Source: Anisus vortex (lineage: Eukaryota; Mollusca; Gastropoda; Planorbidae). From it: DNA of 64,000 nt. The translations under genes were made by a program, and so were the position numbers. The notes beneath the pieces are model-generated. The model saw only the letters and a program-made list of their open reading frames with translations, did no database searches and was not told the DNA's origin. Position 1 is the first letter of the stretch, and every line of letters begins with the position of its first letter. The stretch is taken from contig OX421495.1 of NCBI GenBank assembly GCA_949126835.1, positions 32,782,860 through 32,846,859 on the forward strand, read 5' to 3'. This document shows positions 25,301 to 37,300 of this stretch, one piece after another.

Positions 25301-28300
25301 TAGATTTGACTAGATTTTGCTTAATAATAAACGTAGATTTTAATTTACATTTAAGCTATGATTGTACAAAGACATAGATTTGACTAGATTTTGCTTATTT
25401 ATAAACATAGATTTTAATTTACATTTAAGCTATGATTGTACAAAGACATAGATTTGACTAGATTTTGCTTATTAATAAACAGATTTTAATTTACATTTTA
25501 TCTATGATTGTACAAAGACATAGATTTGACTAGATTTTGCTTATTAATAAACATAGATTTTAATTTACATTTTAGCTATGATTGTACAAAGACATAGATT
25601 TGACTAGATTTTGCTTATTAATAAACATAGATTTTAATTTACATTTTAGCTATGATTGTACAAAGACATAGATTTGACTAGATTTTGCTTATTAATAAAC
25701 ATAGATTTTAATTTACATTTTAGCTATGATTGTACAAAGACATAGATTTGACTAGATTTTGCTTATTAATAAACATAGATTTTAATTTACATTTTAGCTA
25801 TGATGGGGGCATGGAGCACAGTGGCAGTGCGGCAGAGCGTTCGGAAGGCTTACCGAAGGTCCTGGGTTCGAATCCTGGTGGATTTGTTCCCGGTTCTGGA
25901 GGCTGTCCCTGAGTCAAACATGCTCTGATGGGTACCTGACTTAAGTGAAGGCGACTGCGCATTGTACTGGCCACAAGACCCCCTAGTATGCTAGAAACTA
26001 CTGAGCTCGGCTGCACCAGCCCTATATCTATATATAGCTTTGTGCAAACCGCCATCATGTTAATGTTTTAAAGCTCATTTCTTATAATTTTCTCAGTAAA
26101 AAGTGTCTGTTCAATTCAGTTATTTCATGAAACGCCCTACGTAGCATTGGGCTGTTCAATTCAGTTATTTCATGAAACGCCGTACGTAGCAATGGGTTGT
26201 TCAATTCAGTTATTTCATGAAACGCCCTACGTAGCATTGGGCTGTTCAATTCAGTTATTTCATGAAACGCCCTACGTAGCATTGGGCTGTTCAATTCAGT
26301 CATTTCATGAAATGCCGTACGTAGCATTGGGCGGCCAACATTTTCCAGAGTTCTATGTCTTAGCGTCATCACAGTCTATACAGATGGACTGCAAGTCTCT
26401 TGTGCAGGCTGTTTTATCATGGGACGTCCTTGTCTTCTTTTGCCATTCTGTGGGGCACCTTAAAGCGTTTGTTTTCTGTCATCCTCAGCACAAGATCAGT
26501 TGATCTCTCTTTTTTCCTGTTATATTTAGAAAGTCACACCGTTTGAGGATTTTTTCATTCTTTATGAGATTTATTTATGTCCACAATCTTCCTAACACAC
26601 TATTGAAGGAATACATTTAATCTGTGCGTGAAAATCAAGATCTGTGTTGTCCTCCATGTTTCACTAGCATATTGAGCTATTGGTAGTACACCGCTATTGT
26701 AGAGGCGTAGTTCTATAACAAGCGCAATAGTTCTCATTGTTCAGATTTTGTTTTCTCATTTTTTGGACGGTAGCAGTAGCCAATTCGATTTGTCTCTGAA
26801 CTTTTAAGTCTACACCTGCATTTTTTGTCATTATACTGCATAGGTAAATAAAATTATGTACTTCTTCAAGGGGTTTTCCACCTAGTAGGAGATCTAGCTT
26901 GTTGGATCTGCAGATTCTCATAGCTAGTCTTGCAGTGCTAGGTATGTGCAGACAGATTAATGTCTCAGATTCTAATGCTAGACTTGCATTGCGAGATCAG
27001 TTAGCTTGACACCATCTGATCTTGAAATGCGCTAACGTGAACCATTTATTTACTGCTACATAATAAAGTCTATTACCAAAATAAATAGGATTGGCTTTAA
27101 TATGCATCTTTGTCTAGCAATATTTATAATTAAGTTATAATGCCAAAATCTTCGATAGACCCATAGGCCTACAGCATCAGTATGTGCGTCTTAAAAGGGA
27201 GGTAAAAACTACCACATCAGAATACAGATGGACATTGATTTAACCAATGGGGTTAACAATGAAAAAGCTAAACTTTGTTGTCTTTTTCATTCCTTTCAGA
27301 TAATTTACATTTCACCTACGTGGCAGCTACCGACTCAATGGGAGGTAAGCCATACCACTGCATGGTCAGCAACAAGATAATGCGCATGTCTGTGATTGGA
27401 CCGCCGCATTACATTTACCCAACAGGAAGTAAGTGTTACCATTTTTGATCACGGAACACTCAAAGATTTTTTTTTTGTCGGAAAGCCAATCATTAAAAGA
27501 CTCAAAAGTATTAAAGACTGTTAATGCACACGAATTACAACTTTTATTAATAGAAATGGCGACGAATTTCACAGATAAAATGCTTCGCTTATCCGTGGTT
27601 TCAATTTCGACTTGCTTCAGGATTACATACCTCAAATGATGTTAGCTTTTTTTTTGTTCAAGCAACCCATTCCATGCCCACTTGCCACTAGGGAAGAAAA
27701 GATAATGTGTATTTATCTTTTTAATATGGAATAAGAAAAGTGTATGTATCCCTGTCTTTCTGAATGTTTCACTAGATTGTTGTGCATTTATTTCTCTGTA
27801 AGAAATGAAGACATGAATCTATACATTATAGTTGCAATAGATGTGTCCCTATAGGCTACTCTATAACAGTCTCCGCTATTTAGAAATACATATAACGTTG
27901 ACTTGTCGTCTTTACTTATGGCATTCTGGAACTTGAATTAGTAGTCTGAGCATTGATAAGTCTTAATTAGGCGTGATCTTTTGAACTGGTGAGATCGTGA
28001 ACTTCCGCTTCTATTTTTAAATGTTTAATTATTTTAGGCATTTCCATAAACAAAAAAGCATGCTTTTGCTGGTTATTGACAGTTGATTTCAACCTCGACG
28101 GCTAGTTGTTGGCTGTTAGAATTATACAAAGGATACAATATTAGTTATGAGGAATCCGTTTTTAACATCAAAAGTGAGTATGCGATAATTAATACTCAAG
28201 TGTTAATCGCATGTAGCTTGTTTATAAAATAAATGAGTCAAGAGTTGCGTTTTCTTGGTTATTGAAAAACAAAATTCGTATTCATAAAAACGAATAACAA

Positions 28301-31300
28301 AAATTATTTTGCATTAAGCAATAAGTTTGATATTATAAAAAGATGATTATTCCCTTCTGACTTTCACAATACATTGTTTTCTTTTGTAAACATCTTTTGG
28401 AAATTAAAGAAACTTTAATCCCCAACAAATGTTCGTACAACCAGTAACCTAGCACATAGACATGTTTCTAATAAAATGATCCAATTCGACCGGAAATGTT
28501 TTTTCTTGTGAACTTTTATGCATGCATACACGTTAAGACTTGTCAATATGGGAATGAAAACAAAATACAGAACTTCTAACATTTATCAACACGCGAGACT
28601 TGATTGAGATTAGGGATAAACTTTGGAGGCAATAATCTTCTGCATTGTATTCACGAAGGAGATGTAAAAAGAGAAGGAATGACAAGAAAAATCATTACAG
28701 AAAGAGGGAATATGCCTAGAAACTATAAATATACAGAGTGAAAGACAGTGGCTACGATAGAGCTCAATTATGGATATTTAAATCTAAAGTACGAAACATA
28801 GGTTGCTAAAAAGAAAAGGTGTCATTAACAACACTGAGTTGACTTTCTCTTTTAGCGCACGAGACTTTTACACCAATGACAAAGGCGTGGCCAGCATCCC
28901 GGTTTGATGACACCGCATTGATTGGTTCTGAATGGAAGAAGAAATGCATCTTTTCTGGCAAGTACGTCCAAATCACTATGGTTTTGTTTCCAACTCTTGT
29001 CCATTCAAATAATACCTATAAAATACGCCCAATGCAAATCTTTTGGTGGTGTTTTTCTTGTGGCTTTAGGCATAACCAATACATTACATTGGTGTACTTT
29101 GTAGTTTTAATCTTCCCAGATAAAACAAACATCCGTAGTTCTCCAGCATCTGTTAGATATTTAAGTACTCTTCACAGCATCACTTCAAGTGCCAAGCTCA
29201 GCAGTAGGTAGTTTCTTACTAGGGTGGAGTGGGGCAAGACAGACAACTTGGTGTTTTGACAATACATGATTGTAAACTATAAAAAATTATAACTGTAGTT
29301 CTAGAAATTAGTTAACTTTCTCGGATTACCGTTATATAATTTTTTTTTCTTAAAAGTATGTAGACAGAAAATATGGAGATAGCTTACTTCTGTATATGGG
29401 ACACAGTGAAAGCACGTTTGACAGGCGTACCTGGTTCCTGGGTTTAAATCCTAGTAAATGCTTGGGTTTGTTCCCGGGACTGGAGGGTATTCTTGAGTCT
29501 AACAAGCTCCGATTAGTACCTGACAATATAGTTGGGGTAAAGTAAAGTTGGCTGAGCAGTGTGCTGGCCACACATCCCCTAGTATACCTTGTCCACAGAA
29601 ACTGGTGAGCGCTGCTTCACCGACCTTATGATCAGTTTGGTCTGACGGGATACTCTATTTACTTACTTCTGAATCAGTCCAATGGACAATAATAATCTTT
29701 GTTTTCAGTCGATTTTAATCATTTATTTCTTATGTCCAACGGCCTTTGGAGTTTAATCATTTATTTCTTATGTCCAACGGCCTTTGGAGTTTAGTCTTCT
29801 GACTGGTCACCTCAATACCAAGCTTTGGTGTGTCATCTTTTCTAATGCCAACCCGTCCACCAAGCTTTGGTGTGTCATCTTTTCTAATGCCACCCGCCCA
29901 CCCAGCTTTGGTGTGTCATCTTTTCTAATGCCAACCCGTCCACCAAGCTTTGGTGTGTCATCTTTTCTAATGCCAACCCGTCCACCCAGCTTTGGTGTGT
30001 CATCTTTTCTAATGCCAACCCGTCCACCAAGCTTTGGTGTGTCATCTTTTCTAATGCCAACCCGTCCACCAAGCTTTGGTGTGTCATCTTTTCTAATGCC
30101 AACCCGTCCACTCAGCTTTGGTGTGTCATCTTTTCTAATGCCAACCCGTCCACCAACTATTAACGTTTAGTTTTTACTTTGGATATTTCTCCCCTTTTCC
30201 CCTACTAATATTGAAAGCTTTTTAAACTGGGATTTATTTTTAAATTTTCGGTAATCTATCAGATAAGTATTGTGTTGGTGAAGTGCTCTATGAACAGATC
30301 TTTGTTACAATATATACAATTTTTCTAAAGTTATATAATAACCTGGCAATAGTTCATCGAAAATACAACATAATAACTTTTGGCATAAAAATAACCTGAG
30401 TTATAAATTCTATATCTTTAGACGGTATATTATTTATTAAAAATTACTATTGTTAAGTAAAGTAATACTATTTTTGTTACATGTCTTACAAAAATCTAGC
30501 CTAACTGTATATGTCACGATCTAGCAGATCAGATAAAATAACTTTATATTTACACTACAAGTCACGATCTAGCAAATCAGATAAAATAACTTTATATTTA
30601 CACTACAAGTCACGATCTAGCAAATCAGATAAAATAACTTTATATTTACACTACAAGTCACGATCTAGGAAATCAGATAAAATAACTTTATATTTACACT
30701 ACAAGTCACGATCTAGCAAATCAGATAAAATAACTTTATATTTACACTACAAGTCACGATCTAGCAAATAAGATAAAATAACTTTATATTTACACTACAA
30801 GTCACGATCTAGCAAATCAGATAAAATAACTTTATATTTACACTACAAGTCACGATCTGGCAAATCAGATAAAATAACTTTATATTTACTCTACAAGTCA
30901 CGATCTAGCAAATCAGATAAAATAACTTTATATTTACACTACAAGTTACGATCTAGCAAATCAGATAAATAAATAACTTTATATTTACACTACAAGTGAC
31001 GATCTAGCAAATCAGATAAAATAACTTTATATTTACACTACAAGTCCGGTGCCAAGTGTCATCTGGAAAAAGAAAGGCAGCGATCGTTTCAATGAAAGAG
31101 TCGTACAGGGCAACAGCGGAGGTCAAGAAATCATCATCCGGAACCTGCAATACGAAGACGCCGGGACATACCTGTGTGACGGGACCAGAGAGCAAGAAGC
31201 CAGCCCGATGGAGATGTCTTTTAGTTTGAAAATAAATGGTATGTATAAGACACATTTTATGGAAGGGGAGAGAGTAGGATGGAAGGTTGATGTGGCGCTC

Positions 31301-34300
31301 GGGTGGTAGGGAAGAAAGTGGAGGTCTGCTAGGATAATTCGTGTTTTAATGTTACTCGGAATTATTTCAATTTTTGAAAGCGTTGATGATATTGGCTGAA
31401 AATTGTTCTTCATTTAAACTTTTCTTGTATAATTTCGGCAACAGTAAATTATCTAAACTATTTTTTATAATATTATATTTCTAGTGTCTTGAAACTAATC
31501 TTTCTCTAAACTAATATTTCTCTAAACTAATCTTTTACTTAAGTAATCTTTCTCTAAACTAATCTTTCTCTAAACTACTATTTCTATAAACTAATATTTC
31601 TCTAAACTAATATTTCTCTAAAATAATATTTCTCTAGACTCTATAATGTTTTAATTTCCAATTATTCTTTCCGCATTTTATATGCATATTTGATATTGTC
31701 TGATTTCAATGACTCCCTATGTAGCGGCACCTAGCTGGGTTTCAACTCCAAAAGACGTCACGTTAATTGAGTCAGGCGACGCCATGTTTGAGTGCCTTGC
31801 AGATGGTCAGCCAAGAGTTAAGACATTCTGGTTTGTCAATGGAGCGCCACTGGAAGGTGAGTGTGTCTCTCACCTGTCACAGACCTTCCTTCTATGGAGA
31901 AGATTTTTGCATACAACAATTCTTCGTTATTTGAGTTGAACATTTTGATTAGAGTTTTAAATAATGTTAATTAAGTGATATTTTTTACTTTTTCAGCCAA
32001 CCCATTACATGCCCGAATTCCACTCGGATAAATAGAGCTTTTAAGAATGTTTCTATTCATATGAAATAAGAAAAGCGTTTCTATCATAATGTGTTTTTTT
32101 CTATTTTTGAATTATATAAATGCTGTAGTGTGTATGTACAAGTTAAAGTGTAAGGTTTGACGTATAGTCAAAATTAATAATGTCAACCATTTAAGAACAT
32201 TTAGGCAATGTCGTAGCAACTGCTTTTTACGCCCCGTGCGGCCGTATGAGTTGCACCCTTTCCCCTGTTGCCCACCTGAATTTAGCTCACGGCTATAAAA
32301 GTCTGCTCACTCTTGACTAAATGACGTGTTTTTTTTCCGTTGTTTTCTTTTATATGCATATGAAAATGCCACCCTTTGGCACGGACCATTCCTTTTGCCA
32401 GGGGTCGGCAACCTCCACGTGCCAGACTTGACACGACGAGGGATTTTCAATGGCACGCGGAAGAGGCTACTAAGAGTCTATTGAAGTCTATTTTACAATA
32501 AATTTAGTGCTACAGCATGATGACTTTTAGGCTGTTGGCACGCTGAATGGATTAGATTAGAAATTATACTTTGGCAAACTGTATCAAAAGGTTGCCGACT
32601 CCTGCCTTATACTACGCCCATGCACTCATGCAACCAAGATGCTGAATGTGCGTTGACTTACTTCACTTGAATTAATCCTGTATATCCCCATAGGAGCATA
32701 GGACGCAACTACACTTTTCCATCGGTCTCGGTCTTGGGAGGCTCCCTTTATTTGTGTCCATGTGAGGCCAACATCCTTTGCCTCACTTACGACCGATCTC
32801 CTCCAAGTTTGACTGGGTGAATGTGAGGCCAACATCCTTTGCCTCACTTACGACCAATCTCCTCCAAGTTTGACTGGGTGAATGTGAGGCCAACATCCTT
32901 TGCCTCACTTACGACCAATCTCCTCCAAGTTTGACTGGGTGAATGTGAGGCCAACATCCTTTGCCTCACTTACGACCAATCTCCTCCAAGTTTGACTGGG
33001 TGAATGTGAGGCCAAAATCCTTTGAATGTGCATTATAAGTGTACAAACATGGATGTCTATCAGAAATTTTACACAAAATTCATTTCTCACAGAGGCGCTC
33101 ACAAATGACTATCGATTAGATGGCCGCTTCCAGCATCTAACAGAGAGTAAAATATTTTTCCGAAGTGTCACCAGAATAGACTCCATGGTCTTTCAGTGCA
33201 ACGTGACCAACAATCATGGCTATCTGTGGGCTGAAGCCACCCTCAATGTCCTTGGTGAGTTTTTTTAAATACAATCTTTTTATATACAATCATGGCTCTA
33301 TGTGTGCTGAAGCCACCCGCAATGTCCTTGGTGAGTTTTTTTATATACAATCTTTTTATATACAATCATGGCTATCTGTGGACTGAAGCCACCCTCAATG
33401 TCCTTAGTCAGTTTTTTATATACAATCATGGCTATCTGTGGACTGAAGCCATCCTCAATGTTCTTAGTGAGTTTTTGATATACAATCATGGCTATCTGTG
33501 GACTGAAGCCACACTCACTGTCCTTGGTGAGTTTTTGATATACAATCATGGCCATTTGTGGGTTCACTTTACATAAAAAAATGAGGTACGCTGGTTGAGC
33601 GACAGCGTTTTCGGTTGGCGTACCGAAGGTACTGGATTCGAATCCTGGTGAAGACTAGGTTTGGTTTCGGGATTTTCAGGGTGTCCCTGAGTCTACCCAG
33701 CTCTGATCTTAGTTGTGATAAAGGGAAGGCGCCTGGGCACTGTACTAGCCACACAATCTCCTTGTATGACGTGGCCACAAAAACTGGTGAACCCTGTTTC
33801 ATCGGCCCTTCAACTGGGTCCAACGGGATAATTTTAACTTTTTTTTTACATCAAAAGCTGCATATCTAACTAGTAATTCAACTTAGTTAAAATATATTAT
33901 ACCCTTTACAGACTTAGAGTAAAAAATATCAAACACTATATATCTATACATTTTGACTACTTAAATAAACATTTATTACAAAATATTTACATTTTGAAAA
34001 TTAATCTTCATATTTCTGGCCTTTTACTATTTTCATATAGCAACCCCTAGCCACAGGCCACAAAATGAAACAGACAAGACGGTAGCACCTGTCATTCTGA
34101 AGCGGCCTTCCTTTCTGAAGGTGGCCGAGGGCCAGTCGTTTGACATGCCGTGTCACGTGGTGGGAAAACCCGATCCGAAAATCACTTGGTACAGAGGCAG
34201 CATGCAGATTACAGGTGGGCGCTACTCTGTTGACATCAACGGGAACCTGCATGTACAGGTAATGTTCGCCAGAGACATGAGTTGCTATACTAGTTAGTTG

Positions 34301-37300
34301 TATACAGACTAGGATAGATTGACCATTTAGGTCAGTGGCTCGTATAGCGCAATACAGCTAATAATACAGCTAATAATACAGCTAATAATATAGTTGATCT
34401 ACGGTCCTTAACTACAAGAAAAAATGGGACCCAATTAGTATGGTGTGAATATACAATGTCACCAATATACATTGTCATTAAGTTACATTGTCATGAATAT
34501 ACATTGTCATGAATATACATTGTCATTAATATACATTGTCATTAATATACATTGTCATTAATATACATTATCATTAATATACATTGTCATTAATATACAT
34601 CGTCATTAACATACATTGACATTAATTTACATTGTCATCAATATACATTGTCATTAGGATACAATGTCATTAATATACAATGACATCAATATACAATCTC
34701 ATTAATATACAATGACATGAATATGCAATGTCATCAATAGGCCTATACATAGTCGTCAATATACAAACCCAACATCAGACGTTCCTTTTAGATAGAAGAT
34801 TATTACGTCCACTAGGCCCAAAACTTCCGCAGGGCGGTAGGGATTGATTGGTCGGCTGCAGAGTTCAAAAGCCGGGCCGTTTGGTCAACAGTTTGGTTAA
34901 CTAAACGTAGGACCAGCCGGCCAGTGAAAATGGAGGTCGTGGGGGTGAATAAAGCAACAATTTCTTACTCTGTTAGAGGGACTGCTTACCCCTCCCCTCC
35001 CCCTGAGCACACCGTCCTAACTAGTTTCGTTTTTACATAATTATATACATGTATACTATACACACACTACACACTACACATACATGTATAATATACACAC
35101 ACTACACACACATGTATAATATACACACACTACACACTACACATACATGTATAATATACACACACTACACACTACACATATATGTATAATATACACACAC
35201 TACACACACATGTATAATATACACACACTACACACTACACATACATGTATAATATACACACACTACACACTACACATACATGTATAATATACACACACTA
35301 CACACACATGTATAATATGGTGGAGGGGTGCTCGGTAAATTTGGCAATGGTAATTTCGGAACCGGTATTTAAGGCAAGGTGATTTTGGCAAAGGTAATTT
35401 CGGAATAGGTAAATTCGGCAAAACACGCAAAGCGGTAAAATCGGCAACGGTAAAATTGGCAATCATATAATATCCACTGTTTTTATTAAAAGTATTGGTT
35501 AGACTACACTCCAGTCCATTGATAGACAATCTATGCAATGCGTGCCATACTTGGCACATAGAGCGTTTTTAAATGACACATGAAAGACCACCAAAATGGT
35601 GAAAAGAGCATGATAACATTAAGGAGCACTTTGGCACGTTATTTAATTTAACGTCATCTAATGATCAAAGACAAACATTTTAAATGTACCCCTTCCCCAG
35701 CCCCGGCGTTTCTTCCCCCCCCCCCCCCCTTGCCTTTAAGTTACGCCTCGGCAAAGGTCAAGGTAGGCCTATGTGTGTAAGGTATCCAAACTGATTTTAC
35801 GCGTCAAAGCATACGTTTGTCTTCCCTTACGTAACTCTGACTACCTGACCTACACCCCTACATAGTATGATACTGATTGTGTAAATAAGAGCAAACGTAG
35901 AATGCCCTCCTCCCCTCCCGCCCCTGACCAAGACCATCGTAAGTACTTACCCGACTCCCCTCACGAAGTTCTGCCAATTCAAGTATTAGTGACCCCAGGC
36001 TACAGCAGGAAAAAAAGGTGGGGGGGCGGGGTTATGGAGTTCAAGGAGTTTTTGTTGCTAGTTTTTTTTTTGTTGTTGCTAGTTATTTTTTTAGTCAATA
36101 CATTTAAATAATATAAACGTGTATGCCTAGTAGTATCTTCTTATCATTTTTATTCATATATAATTAACATGTTTCATATCAATGTGATGAACAAGACATT
36201 GATATAGTTTCAAGTCAGAGATGTGGATATAGTATGGCGGGAAAGTAGACTTACTCCCAGAAAGAGAAAAAAAGTAGCGATTGGTGTATTAGTGCAGGAT
36301 TGGGATTTGTAATGAGAAGTAACTTCGCCAATTTATTGGCGTAGCCAGGAATTCAACGTAATAGTCATTAGTGCAAGTCGGCGTAGGGGGGGGGATCAGA
36401 TTGTATAAAGTGGGTTGGGGCAAATAGTGCAATGTGGGGGGTAGGTACTCAAACTTTCTTTTTGTAGTGTTCTGTAATTCCACGATTTTATCATGAAGAT
36501 CCCCCCCGCCCCTAACTTGTGTCACATTCTAAACAGAAATGTTATGCATTGGTGATTTTTAGGGATTACGCCTCTAACCCGCTTTTTAAGTCTTTTGAAT
36601 TTAATGTTATATTGTATCCTTCTGTACACTTGTTTACTCCGTTCAGACACGACCATACTTGAGCCCAGGTTTGTTTAGATCCTACGGGATACATTGCAAA
36701 CACATTACAACCCCCCTACTTTATAGATCTATAGGCCTATTCTCTTAACACGGTTTGTTGAGTGGGGGAGGGACACATGGCCACCATAGACATAGAAACC
36801 TCGCCCACATCTTTTAGTTTTCACTGCTTAGCCTAAGCTACCAAGCTGGTCACTAACACTTTAATCAGTGGGGAGACGGGGGTGGGGAGACGGGGTGGGG
36901 AAAGGGGGACGGGAGACGGGGGAAAGAGGGGCTAGCGTTTGCTTTTTAAACACGGCGAGTCTCATTCTGGTGTTTAAAAAAGAAGAGGGAGATGGCAAAT
37001 AATCTACATTACGTAATATTGCTTTGCCATTGTTTCCTTGTGCTATAGACGGGATGGTTAGATTAGGCGTCTATTAAAATGTTCCTTTTCTTATGCATTA
37101 GTTAAATAGCGTAAATGGTAAAAAAAATTACAGTGTTTTTATTCAATGTTTTTCTTAAATTTAATTTTTAGTCAAACGAATTAATTAATTTTTTTATGTT
37201 ACCTAATTTGTATGCTTTATTTATACATTTTTTTGTCATTTTAGCACGTCTCATGAACTCAATGCCTGTGGCTCATCTCCTCTGGTTACGCTATAGCAAA

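Noticed and set aside
25864..25874. tRNA gene based on a perfect B box
   Set aside because: No cloverleaf could be formed; body and tail match the other SINE copies.
29784..30170. 128-codon + frame of RPPSFGVSSFLMPT repeats
   Set aside because: 42-bp minisatellite artefact within intron 6.
30511..30771. 86-codon + frame of SRSSKSDKITLYLHYK repeats as an exon
   Set aside because: Array-derived frame; no evidence it is translated, though alternative acceptor use is listed as a finding.
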